NCBI RefSeq assembly: GCF_964204645.1
Contig: NC_134025.1
Coordinates: forward strand, 8,435,001-8,499,000
DNA length: 64,000 bases
Origin: Tubulanus polymorphus
Lineage: Eukaryota; Nemertea; Palaeonemertea; Tubulaniformes; Tubulanidae
Reading direction: 5' to 3'
This document shows, piece after piece, positions 1 to 13,700 of this stretch; within the stretch, counting starts at the first letter, position 1, and every line of letters starts with the position of its first letter. A program made the position numbers and the translations under genes. The notes under the pieces were generated by a model. That model was not told the DNA's origin. It made no database searches and was given only the letters and a program-made list of their open reading frames with translations.

Positions 1-35
1 TTCCAATGATGAAATAATTACGTTTCTAAATCTAG

Positions 36-1724
36 GTACAAAGATGGCCGTGAATTGTATGAAACAAAACGTCATATTACCCATTACTCCAATAGTGAAG
101 TCACACTGAAAATCCATCCCACTGAGGCATCTGATACTGGGAAATATAAGGTTGAAGCTTCAAACATCATTGGTAAAGTTGAGACATCAGCTGCATTGAC
201 TGTTAATGGTAAGCTTAATAACTGTAATGTGTTGGTATTGACTAAGTTGAAGAGGTGTTGAATTTGTGATATTTTCTTAACAGTTGCCCCAAAAATTGAA
301 TATGAGCACAAATACACGGAAGCAACATCTCTGAAGGCTGGATCAAACCTGAATATTCCTGTGCGGGTGTTTGGTATTCCTGAACCATCAGTTAGTTGGT
401 GTCTCAATGGTAAGGCCTTAAGACCAGATAACAGAATATTGTTGGAGACTCGTGGAGAAAATAGCTCACTCGCCATCCATAATGTTACCAAGGATGATGC
501 TGGAAAATATACGGTTACTGCTGAAAATGTCGTCAATAAAGCTACAGCAGATTTTGAAGTCCTTATCAAAGGTATTCCCATAAATCTGTTCATTCACTTC
601 TGAAACTGTACATGTTTATATGACTGACCATTTCTAACGCATGTTTCCTTCATCAGATAAGCCTGAAGCACCTCGTAACCTACGAGTGACTGAAGTTGAC
701 AGAGACAATATCACTATATCATGGGAAGCTCCAAAAGATGATGGTGGATCTCCAATCACTGGATATTTGGTTGAAAAACGAGATGCTAAGCGTTCAATGT
801 GGGCACCATGCCCTTCTGTTGGGCCCAATAAACTAACACTGGTCATCTCAAAATTGGTTGAAGGCAATGACTATTACATCAGAGTTCTTGCTGAAAACAA
901 GGTTGGTGTCAGTGAACCAGTTGAGACAGAAAAATCCACTAAACCAAAGAGTCCATATGGTAAGTTATCTTCTATATTCTTCTCATTTGTTTTACATATT
1001 GTATAAATGTCTATATTCACATAACCATTTTATATTTTGTAATGTAGATGTACCAGGTGCTCCACGAAATCTCAAGGCAACAGATATTTCTTCATCAACT
1101 ATAACACTTCAATGGGAACCCCCAAAATTAGATGGGGGAACTCCAATCACAGGATATATCGTTGAACGACGCCAAGGCTACAGCACTCGATGGACAAGAC
1201 TCAATAGATATGCCGTTACTGATCTAACAATTGTTTGTGGAGATCTTCGTGACCGTGAAGAATATGAATTCCGTGTTACTGCTGAAAATAAAGAAGGCAT
1301 TGGTAAATCATCTGATACAACAGGAGTTATCAAAGCCAAAGATCCATTTGGTAAGAGAACGCCAATCTGATACGCGCATACATTTAAGATTGCGGTCAAC
1401 AAATGATATGTTAATTTCTATTGTACTTTTTTTAAGATAAACCAGGAACACCAGGAGCCCCAGATGTAACCGCCATGACAGCAGATTCTGCGACACTGAA
1501 ATGGAGAGCACCTCGAGATGATGGTGGCTCACCAATCTCCAATTACATCATCGAAATGAAAAAGCCATTTGATTATAAGTGGTCTGTTGTTGAAGCAAGG
1601 GTAACTGGAACTGAATATAAAGTCAAGGCACTCAAAATTGAAACTGAATATATGTTTAGGGTGACAGCTGAAAACAAAATCGGACAAAGCAGTCCATCTG
1701 ATGCATCAGAGACGGTTCGATATG
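36..1724 (+). CDS. Titin-like block: Ig(half)-Ig-Fn3-Fn3-Fn3
   Basis: Exons 36-208 (second half of an Ig beginning YKDGRELYE; its first half is upstream of the window), 284-571 (Ig, VAPKIEYEHKY), 657-959 (Fn3), 1048-1350 (Fn3, ends KDPFG) and 1437-1724 (Fn3, ends VRYG). Each exon begins after a pyrimidine tract plus AG and ends at GTAAG-like donors, all phase 1, except that 36 opens inside a Trp codon. The three Fn3s differ by type. The first carries VEKRDAKRSMW, the second ERRQGYSTRWTRLNR, and the third IIEMKKPFDYKW. The same three types recur in this order in every later block. Confidence 0.85.
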
Positions 1725-4700
1725 GTATGAATTTTTTTAATATCAGTTTTATGAAAAGTCATGGAATAACGTATGTTGAAAAAATGTGAATTGTTAAAAT
1801 GTAAATTGCAGAAGAGCCCCTGGAATTTGTTCGCAAACTGCAAGACATAGATATCAAGTCTCTGCCAGCTAAGGCAACATTTGAATGTGAAGTCTCTAAG
1901 CCACAGGCTGAGGTAACCTGGTTGAAGAATGGCAAGCCCATACGATCAAATGACAAATACACAATTGAATCATCTCACGGTGTTCATCGACTCATAATTG
2001 TGGATCTTACACAAGATGATGTTTCTGAGTATACTGCTATTGTGGGGGTCAATGAATCAAAAGCCAAACTCACAATAAGAGGTAAGAAACGTTTTTGAAT
2101 ATCCATTACACTAGTGGATTTGTCAAAATAGTTCACTGCTTAATAAGATATTTATGATATATCAAATATAAATAATGTTATTTATATTTTCTTTTAGCCC
2201 CACCTAAGTTATTATTGGATAAGAATTTCAAGGACACTATTCATCTGAAGTCAAATCAAACAGCTATAATTGAGGTACCATTCTGTGGCTGCCCTAAGCC
2301 TGATGTGAAATGGACATTCAATGGTGGAAGTTTCTCAGACTACAAGCGAATAACTGAAGAATCAATTTATGGTATGACAGCACTGACCATAAGCCGGGCT
2401 CAAAGACAGGATTCTGGTGACTATAAACTGGTAATTAGGAATGAAATTGGAACAGTGTCAGTATCTATAAAGGTTTCTGTTATTGGTAAGTATATAGAAC
2501 AACTGATGGCATAAATTACACTATAAGGAGTTGTGTGATGAGATTTTTGTAGATATAGCAGGCGATATAGATCACATTTATTCAGTGATAATCTGCAATC
2601 TTTCAGATAAACCATCTCCCCCTGTAAATCTGCAAGTAAAAGATGTTACTGCTACCTCAGCCACTTTGCAGTGGAATGAACCACAGGATATTGGAGGCAG
2701 TCCGATTTTAAATTACTTGGTTGAAAAACGTGAAATGAACCGTCGCACATATCAGATAGTTGGTAAGACCAAGGACAAAAACATGAAAATCAGCAATTTA
2801 GCTCAAGGAATGCAGTATGTCTTCCAAGTGTCTGCAGAGAATGAAGTCGGTCTTAGTAATTCAGTGGAACTAGCAGGACCTGTTACAGCAAAGCATCCTT
2901 TCAGTGAGTATTAATCAATAATTTTCATTTTTATCATACTGTTTAATTATCTGCTATTCATCGTTTTCTATTTCCCAGAACCCCCAGGGGCACCTGATGC
3001 ACCTAAAATCAGCGATATCTTCAAAGAATCATGTGTGATTTCTTGGAGTGCTCCTTCTCAGGATGGTGGATCTGGAGTCACAGGATACAACATTGAGAGA
3101 CGAGTTGAGACTAGTTCACGATGGACAAAGATAAATCGCGAGCCAGTTACTGAACTTTCCCACAAAGTGACTGATCTTTTGGAGGGTAGCAAGTACGAGT
3201 ACCGTATTATTGCTGAGAACAAGGCTGGATTTGGCCCACCAAGCAACCCATCAAAAGAATTTGAAGCTAAAGATCCATGGGGTAATTTTAGAATTTGGAA
3301 ATTGATTTGTAATGATACTAGTAGTTTGTGCATTTCATATTGAATATAACTCCTATCTATTTTAGAAAAACCATCAGCTCCACGTCACCTTGCGGTGTTG
3401 GATATTACAAAGAAATCTGTGGTTCTCAAATGGGATACCCCAACGAATGATGGTGGTAGCAAAATCACTAACTACGTTATCCAATATAAAAAGGTTGGTG
3501 CATTCAAGTGGACTGCTGCCAATGTTGAGAATGTAACAGAAACGAATTACAAAGTCACCGGCCTCAGAGATGAAGAAGAATATGAATTCTGTATTGCTGC
3601 TGAAAACAAAGCAGGTGTCGGCCCAGCTATTGAGCTTCGAGAATCAGTCAGAACCACTGAGCCAATTGGTGAGTGATACTGTTTTTACCTATAAATTCTA
3701 AACATTGCAGCTATTATCATTAGGTATTGTATATTGAATATTTTGATATAACTTTAGTTGGAGATCCACCAAAAATTAAGACGGGCTTGAAGGATGTATC
3801 TGTTATTTCACCACAAGAAATAGCATTGAACTGTGAAATCGATCTTGGTGAACCAAAAGCTGAAGTCAGTTGGTTTAAAGGCGGTCGTGAAGTTCTTGAA
3901 AGTCGTCGATTTAAATTTACTCAAAAAGACAATGTAATTCAGTTGAACATACTAGAAACTGAAACTAATGATTCCGGAACATACAAGGTTGAAGCTGTTA
4001 ATGCTCTTGGACATGTTGAAAGTTCTGCATCATTGTCCATTGCAAGTAAGTTACTGGGGCACTTAATGTGTAACAATGAATCAGCTACTGTATTTCAAAT
4101 GATTGTTTTGATCATTTCCCTTTTCTTCCAGAATTGCCTGTAATTGAGTACGATGCCCGATTAAAAGAAGTCCAGTCAATCAAGGCTGGTAGTAATCTAG
4201 CTCTTAATATCATGAAATTTGGTGTTCCAACACCATCTGCTAAATGGTTCCACAATGAACAGCTTATCACCAGTGGGGTTAATACAACTGAAAGGGCATC
4301 TGGCCTTTCTGTACACAATGTAGATAAGAAGAAGTCTGGTAAATATAAGGTGGAGGTTGCTAACAATATCGGAGTAGCAACTGCAGAATTTGCTGTAACA
4401 ATTCGAGGTATGATTGATAATTTCATTTTATGAGCATACGTATAATCAAATCTTTTACAAAAGATATGAATTATATTTCAATTCTTTTAACATACTATCA
4501 ATAAACTCAAAGCCTAGCATTTTTTCATTCAGATAAACCTTCACCTCCACAAAACCTGAAAATTGGTGATGTCCAGAAGGATTCTGTTGATCTGTCTTGG
4601 GATGCACCCAACGACGATGGTGGCTCTGAATTAACCGGGTATGTGATTGAAAAGCGAGATAAGAAACGTGGCTCCTGGATGACAACTGGCAATGTTGGTG

Positions 4701-7700
4701 CTAAGACGACGTCACTCACAGTTGGAAAATTGTATGAAGGTAATGAATACGATTTCCGAGTTTCTGCTGAAAACAAGATTGGAATAAGTGAACCAGTGAC
4801 AGTGACTAAATCAGTGCTCGTCAAAAGCCCATACAGTAAGTAAATCCTTTTTTCTATGACTCTTCCACCCTAGTTCATCAGTTACGAATAGCATGTTTCC
4901 TTGTAATCATCAATTCTTATTTCTATCAAAATAGATGTTCCCAGTGAACCTCGTAATCTGAGGATTTCTGACATCTATGCAACATGTATGACTCTGAAGT
5001 GGGAGGCGCCTAAAGATCACGGAGGTCTTCGAGTTAATGGTTACGTTATTGAATACCGATCTGGATACAGCAGCCGTTGGATTAGGATCAATCGATATGC
5101 TGTTGAGGAAACTCATTTCCTGGCTGATGATTTGCGAGTTGGAGAAGATTATGAATTCCGCGTTTTGGCTGAAAATGATGAAGGTCTTAGCAAGCCATCA
5201 GAAACTAGTTCGAAAATCAGAGCTAAAGATCCTTGGGGTAAATTCTTTAAAAGTTCAACTTCTAACCAGTTGCTGTTATAAATACTATCATATTGTTCCT
5301 CTGACATCTTAACTTTCTTCTCTTATTAGACATACCTGATAATCCAGGCAAACCAAAAGTAGATAAAATGAGTCCAACATCAGCAAATATCAGCTGGGCT
5401 CCTCCAAGAGATGATGGAGGAAGCCCCATCACAAACTATATCATTGAGATGAAACAAGTACAGGACTATAAATGGTCAGTGGTAAATCATACTTCTGTAA
5501 CCAACACTCAATATGAAGTTGTTGGTCTGCGTCAAGAAACCGATTATGTCTTCCGTGTTTCTGCTGAAAACAAAGCAGGATGCAGCAAACCATCAGAACC
5601 CTCAAACACTGCCAGATATGGTACGTAATATATGCACGTTTTTGATTCACATTTTTTATGTCTAAATTACTTCTATATTAATATGATTGCTAATGATTTT
5701 TATTTCATGTTAGATGAGCCTCTTGAAATCCTAAAGCCCCTGAAGGATGTTCATATCAAAGAATTACCAGCAAATGCAACTTTTGAATGTGTGCTGTCAA
5801 AAGCTGGCATTCATGTTCAATGGTTCAAGGGTGATAGAGTTATCAAAATGGACAATAAACATAAAATTGTAGAAGAAGGAACTCAACATATACTCACTAT
5901 CAAAAATATCACAGAAGAGGATCTTGGTCTTTACAGGGTTGAGGTTAAAGACAAGAGTTCACAAGCACAACTCATTGTTGAGGGTAAGAACCACGTTGAA
6001 TTAGTTTTTGATTTTAACCCGGCTGAGTTACTGGGATACTGGAGTATATTCAAAAGCTTTTATCCGTTATTTGTTCTCTAGCTCCCCCTAAATTCCTCAA
6101 AGATACCAAATTCCAAGATGAAATTATCATGCGAGCCAATACTTCGACCGTGATTGAAATTCCATTCTCTGCCTGTCCCATGCCTGAGGTCAAGTGGACA
6201 TTCAATGGTGGCAGATTTAATGATCCAAAACGAATCAAGGAAGAGACCATTTACAGAATGACAGCTCTCACAATAAGCCGAGCTGAAGTGAAGGATGCTG
6301 GTGTTTACAAGTTAGATATGAAAAATAAATTTGGCAAAGCTTCTATTAGCATTACTGTCAAAGTTCTAGGTACATCTTGTTTTTCACTATACCAGAAATA
6401 AGAATACACATTATTTTATATATTTTGATGAAATTTTCATTTATTCTAATCATTTACTGTAGATAAACCATCAGCACCACGTAATTTCCGCATTGATACT
6501 ACAACTGCTGACAGTGTCCTCTTGAAGTGGGATGCCCCTGTTGAGGATGGTGGTTCACCAATCAAGCACTATGTCATTGAGAAGCGGGAGGCTCATCGTG
6601 TCAGTTATACAATGGTGGGAACAACAAAATCCAAGGAAATAACAGTAGGCAGCCTAATCACTGGAAACCAGTATGTATTCCAGATTGTTGCTGAAAATGA
6701 TGTTGGAACTAGTCCGTCGGTGGAAACATTGACTCCTGTAACAGCAAAACATCCATTTAGTAAGTGTATTTAGTAAAAATGTGATGGAATATAAGAATAT
6801 TTCATGTAAAAGGAACTAATTCATAGATTATACGGATGAATATACAAACTGAAGGCTCTTTGTATATTTTCGCAGATGTTCCTAGCGCTCCTGACAGACC
6901 AAAAATATCAAATGTTGAAGGAAGATCATGTATGATTGAATGGAATCCTCCAAAAATAGATGGTGGCGCACCAGTCACTGGTTACTATGTTGAGCGCAGT
7001 CTTGCTACAAGCACCCGCTGGATCAAGGTGAACACTTCTGTAATTACTGAATGTAGAACCACAGTTAAAGACTTGACTGAAGGAAATGACTATGTATTCC
7101 GTGTCATTGCTGAAAACAAGGCAGGCTTTGGTCCTGCTAGTGAACCATCTAAACCAATAACAGCTAAGGATCCATGGGGTAAGTGATTTTGTACAAATAT
7201 TGTTAGTTCTTGTAGTTTGGAGCTTCATTTGTTTTCCATTTAAATGATAATCTATAACTTTGTTCATTGTAGATAAACCTGGAAAACCAGGAATACCAGA
7301 AGTGACGGAGATTTCAAAACGAGCTGCAACACTTAGCTGGTCACCTTGCAAAGATGATGGTGGTGCACCAGTCTTAGGTTATGTAGTTGACTATCGACTG
7401 GTTGGTGGCTTCAAATGGGTTAACTCTGGCACACTTATCCCAGATACTACACATACTATTCGTGGTCTTCAAGAAGACAATGAATATGAATTCCGAGTTG
7501 CTGCTGAAAACAAAGCGGGCATTGGTCCCCATGCTATCTGTAAGGAACCAGCAATGACCACTGAGCCAATTGTTGGTGATGCTCCAGTAATAAAGACTGC
7601 TCCATGTGATGTGCTTGTGGCTTCTCCAGAAAATGCAGTTTTAGAATGCAAAATCAATCCTGGAAGTCATGAACTTGAAATCAAATGGTTTGTTTGCTTC

Positions 7701-10700
7701 GATGAATTTAGTTCAATTAATAACTGTGCAGAAATTAGATGTGTTCTGGGACAAAAGTTTTTTTTCATTTCCAGGTTCAAGGACAGTCGAGAACTATATG
7801 AAAACAAGAAATGTTCAATGACCTTTAAAGATGGTATTGCTCAATTGATTATTAAGAAAACCGATGCCTCAGATGCTGGAAAATACTGTATTGAAGCTGC
7901 AAACATAATTGGTATGGTAAGAGCGGAAGCATTTATTGGTGTCCAAGGTCAGTAGCAATTGAACTGAGAATACATTTGATACACATGCATAACATCTTTA
8001 TTGAATGTTTGACTTAATTCTTTTGTAGTTGCGCCAGTTTTAGATTATGATAAGAAATATATGCAGCAAACGATCAAAGCAGGATCAAGTATCATGCTTC
8101 ATGTAAATTATACTGGCATACCAAATCCTACGCTACAGTGGATTCACAATGGCAAATCAGTCAATGAAAATCCGAAAATCAGTATTGAGACATCAGATTC
8201 TTCGTCTACTCTGACTATCAAATCTTCTAAAAAAGAGGATGAAGGGCAATACATGGTGACTGCCGAAAATAAACTTGGAAAAGATTCCGCTACATTTAAT
8301 ATCCTCATCAAAGGTATTTTCTTTTACAATTAAACTAATTTTCTAAATGAATAAATCGATTTTTTTCGGTCATTCCATCTTATTGATTAACTTCTGATGT
8401 ATCTTCAATGTCTTATAGGAAAACCAATGCAGCCGCAATCACTGTCTGTTTCTGAAGTGAAGAGGGACTCAGTTATTCTTACTTGGAAACCACCCAAAGA
8501 CAATGGTGGCTCTGAAATAACTGGATATACTATTGACAAACGTGACACAAGGAAAGCCATCTGGTCCACTGCTGGATCTGTTTCTGCAGATGTATTATCA
8601 TTCACAGTGCCCCGTTTAGTTGAGGGCAATGAATACTCCTTTGGTGTTTGTGCTGAAAATTTGATTGGTCTCAGTGAACCAGTTGAACTCGGCAAAGCAG
8701 TTCTTGTGAAAAGCCCATTTGGTAATTAACATTCAGGATTTATTGTTTAGAGATCTGTAAAAATGAAGAAATTACATATTATCATGATCATTATACTTTT
8801 AGATGTACCACAGCCTCCAAGAAATGTCCAAGCTGTTGAAGTAAGAAAGGACCACATCACACTACAGTGGCAAGCTCCTAAGCAAGATGGGGGAACCCCT
8901 CTTACTGGATACTTTGTTGAATTCCGAAAAGGAAAAAGTTATGCTCGATGGGCGAGGTGGAATAAGTACCCAATAAATGAAACTGAGGTCATTGTAGATG
9001 ACTTGTCAGAAGGACTTGACTATGAATTCAGAATAATAGCAGAAAATGCTGAAGGTGAAAGTGAAATATCCCAAACCACTGGTGTTATCTGTGCCAAAGA
9101 TCCATGGTGTAAGTACATGTGTTGCTTTGTGTTTGTTTATTTTTCTTTGACTATAAAAGGAGTCAAGAATCACTGTCATTCCTGTTTTAATTTTAGCTAC
9201 ACCAAAACCACCTGGACAGCCTGTTGTCACTGCAATGACTCCCAATTCAGCTACTATGAGCTGGGCTCCACCAGAAAAAGACGGTGGTGCCACTATCACT
9301 AACTACGTGCTAGAGATGAAACGGCCCCATGATTACAAGTGGAGTATCATCAATTCAGACTTCGCTATTAACCAAACTGAATACACTGTGAGAAACTTGG
9401 TGGAAGAGACAGATTATGAGTTTAGAGTTCTGGCAGAAAATCGTGCAGGAGTCAGTAAGCCATCTGCAGTTTCAGATATAGTTAGATATGGTAAGTTTCT
9501 CACTTATATGCCAATGCCAAAAGAATATACAATGTACCGTACTCATTTTCATCTACTAATAACTATTCACACTTGTAGAAGAGCCTATTGAATTCAAGAA
9601 GCCAGTGAACGACATTCGATTGAAAGAACTAACATCAAAAGTTACATTTGAATGTGAATTATCTAAACCTGGAGTGCGTGTACAGTGGTTGAAAAATAAC
9701 AAACCACTTGACCGATCGCTGAAGTATATCATATCATCAGAGGGTCCATATCACTCTCTAACTATCTGTGAGGTGAATGAAGATGATGATGCTGAATACA
9801 CTATCGTTGCTAAAGCTAACTCGTGTAAAGCTAAACTCATTGTTGAAGGTAAAAAATCATTTCAGACATTTTCAATGCATACTTCTAACGTATGCCTACC
9901 TAGCTGGAAATGATTTAATCTATTTTCTGAATTTCTTATTTCATAGCTCCACCAAAGATTAGCATCTCAGAAAAATACAAGGATGTGCTGCATCTTAAAG
10001 CTGGATCTTCTGCTGTGATAGAAGTTCCATTTACTGGCTGCCCACAGCCCAAAGTATCCTGGACATACAATGGCCGCCCATTAGATTCTACTGCACGATT
10101 CAAAATTGACATAATCAGAAACATGACATCCCTTATCATAAGTAGAGCTGAAAGAAACGATTCTGGCAATTATGTTCTGAACTTGGCGAATGATAATGGG
10201 AAAACAACAGTTACAATTAAGCTTCAAGTTACAGGTAATTTCGCTAAAGATTCAGATTGTTTCTGATATTTTTGATTGTATATTATTTGGTTCTATCAAA
10301 TCTATTGTATATTTTCTAGATAAACCTTCTGCACCAACTGATTTGACTGTTTCTGATGTGTTTGCTGATCAAGTGAAATTGAAATGGAAAGCACCGTCTG
10401 ATGATGGAGGTTCATCAATTACAGGCTATCACGTTGAGAAGCGTGATTCTTCACGCCGTACTTGGCAGCCTGTTACATCCACTCAGGATTTACATTGCAC
10501 TGTTCCTCGACTTGTTGAAGGCATTCAGTACCTTTTCCAGGTGTATGCAGAAAATGAAATTGGAACTTCTGAACCAATAGAAACCTATTCGGCGGTTGTT
10601 GCTAAAAATCCATATGGTAAATTATCTGGTTGCTTGTGCATGAAATGCTTCCACCACTGTAATATATGATAAATAATATTACTTCATCAATAATTTCTTA

Positions 10701-13700
10701 TTTCCCTTAGATGTTCCGGGAGCACCTGATGCACCAAAAGTTCCAGAAATATTTAGTGACCGTGCAACCATTACATGGTCACCGCCAAGTAATGACGGTG
10801 GTGCACAAATCACCGGGTATCTTGTGGAACGTAGATCAACCACAAGCACACGCTGGATTCATGTTAATCATGTGCCTACACAAGATCTTTATCTTGAAGC
10901 AAAAGAACTTGTAAATAACACTGAATATGAATTTAGAGTATCTGCCCAAAACAAAGCCGGATTTGGACATCCTAGTTCACCATCTAAAAGAATCTTAGCT
11001 AAAGACCCATGGGGTAAGATATATTCAATTTCGTCTCTTCATTATTTCTAAACAGGCTCTTCAATACCATGAACTCATTGCCATAAAAATGGGTAACATG
11101 ATGTACTATTTCTCTTTCAAGATTGTCCTGGAAAACCTGGTCAACCGATCATCACGGAGGTGACTAAACGCTCGGCAAAATTGACCTGGACAGCGCCAGA
11201 AGAGGATGGTGGTAGCCCTATCATAACGTATAACATTGAGCACAAAGTTATCGGAACATTCCGCTGGATCAAATCAAATTATGAGAAGGTCACGGGTCTT
11301 AGTTTTACAATCAATGACCTGAAGCCAGATCATGAATATGAATTCCGCGTGAATGCTGAGAACAAAGCTGGTTGTGGCCCTGCAGTACAAACCTCAATGA
11401 CAGTTGTTGCTAAAGATCCCCTAGGTAGGAACTTTATTAACTGAATTGTTTGCCCTTCATTGGCGAACATGATGTGTGTACAGTTTGTTTCCTCGCTTTT
11501 TTAGTTGGTGATCCTCCACAGCTCAAACAAGAATTGAGAGACCAAACAGTTGTGGCTCCAAAAGTGGCTGTCTTGGAATGTGTTGTTTTGCCTGGAAAAC
11601 CAGAACCAGAAGTCAGATGGTTAGTTCAAGCACCTAGATTACTGAAGCTTTCTTTGAAAATGTTCCTAAATTTCATGGTTATTTTACAGGTTTAAGGATT
11701 CTAAAGAGATACATAAGAGCAAGAAACTACAAACGAGTTACACCGATAAAGTAGCTTCTCTGAAAATTTCGGACATCGAACCAACAGATACAGGAAAATA
11801 TCGGTGTGAAGTGGCAAATGCTCTTGGTCGAGTTGAGACATCTGCTAAGCTCACTGTTCAAAGTAAGGCTCATATATAAACAAATACCAACTTCATTACT
11901 TCTGAACATACTTGAAAAATTATTTTCATCTATTACAGTATCACCAAAAGTTGAACTGGATACACGCCTTCCTGGACCAGTTGTTGTTAAAGCAGGTTCA
12001 TCATTTATTACATCAGCGACCATTGTGGGTGTTCCTAGTCCGATCTCTAAATGGTATTACCAGGATACTCAGATACAGCCATCTAAGTCAACTGAAATTG
12101 AGTCATCTGATACGTATTCTACTCTAACTGTGAGAAAGTGCTCAAAATCCAATGAAGGAAAATATTCCATTATCGCGGAGAATTCAGTTGGTTCAGCCAC
12201 TGCATCTGTTGATCTGATAGTCAAAGATAAGCCAACTGCACCAAAGAATCTGCAGGTAAAAGATGCTACTTCTGACTCTATAACAATCACTTGGCAAGAA
12301 CCTGATAATGATGGCGGATCACCAATAATGAATTACGTCATTGAAAAACGAGATGCTTCTCGCACAACATGGACAACTGCTGGAACTGTCGGAAAAGATA
12401 TCAACTCATACCAGATAAGTCATCTCATGGAAGGCTCTGAATACTTATTACGAATATGCGCTGAGAACCAAGTTGGAACTGGTCCAACTGTTGAAATAAG
12501 TGAACCAATATTAGCTAAGAATCCCTATGGTAAGTAAGATAATTCCTCAGCTGTCTTGAATGTTCATATTTTGAACTTAAGTTTTCTGAATATGGAACGT
12601 CTTTCATTGACTGTTTAGATCCTCCTGATGCACCTCGAGACTTTACTGCTACTGAAGTAAGACGAGATCAAATAATACTTTCTTGGCAAGAACCTCGAAA
12701 TGATGGTGGTTCACCAATAGTTGGATACTCAATTGAATCACGACATGGTTACACAAGCAGATGGACAAAACTTAACAAAACGCCAATCCTTAAATCTCCT
12801 TTCAAAATCACCGATCTTGTGGAAGGAACGGAATACGAATTTCATATTTTTGCTGAAAATGCTGCTGGTGCTGGTAAATCATCCAGCATTCTTCGAGTTA
12901 AAGCCAAGGATCCATTCAGTAAGTTTGCATCAGTATGTTTCAACATTCATGTGACAAATTATTGAATCATAGGAGGGATTTTCCAATTCATGATTTTCAG
13001 TTAAGGATGTCATATAACCCCAAAAGTGTTTTGCACATTTCAGCTAAACCAGGTGCTCCTGGAAAACCTGAAATCATCAAACTGACTAAAGATGCAGCAA
13101 CGATACGATGGACTAAGCCATCAGATGATGGAAAATCTCCCATCACTAATTATATCGTTGAATACAAAAAGAAGACAGACTACCAGTGGACAGTTGCTAC
13201 AGAAGACCTTAGAATGAAACATCAGGAGTTCACTGTACCAAATCTAAAAGAGGAAACCGCCTATGAGTTCAGAGTACTGGCTGTGAATAAGGCAGGTGCC
13301 GGACCTGCATCTCCTAACTCTGATGTTGTCAAATATGGTATGTACTTCAGCATTAATCAAATGCCATTTGATTTATCAATAATTGTGTTGTAAACATGAG
13401 CAATAACATCCATATCATTTCCCTATTACAGAAGAACCCATTGAATTTGTGAAACCTCTGAAGGACTGTACAATTAGCACTTTACCAGCAAATGCTACAT
13501 TTGAATGTGAAATTTCAAAGGCAAATGTTGTTGTCCAGTGGATGAAAGATCGTAAGCCATTATTACCACGAGGTGACAAATTGAAGATTTCTGTGAAAGG
13601 AAATGTACATACCCTCACAGTCTCTAATGTAACAAATGAAGATGAAGGCGAGTACTCGTTGTCAGTAAAACATAATGTCTCTTCGGCTAATTTGTCAATT

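Noticed and set aside
84-593. Reverse-strand open frames opposite Ig/Fn3 exons (for example 169 codons here, and many others through 43 kb)
   Set aside because: They are shadows of the + strand exons, cross introns and show no domain or independent codon pattern.
7588-7774. Read-through of the intron at 7688-7774 within an Ig
   Set aside because: The frame is open by chance, but the insert is a pyrimidine-rich intron and the Trp-codon split matches sister copies.
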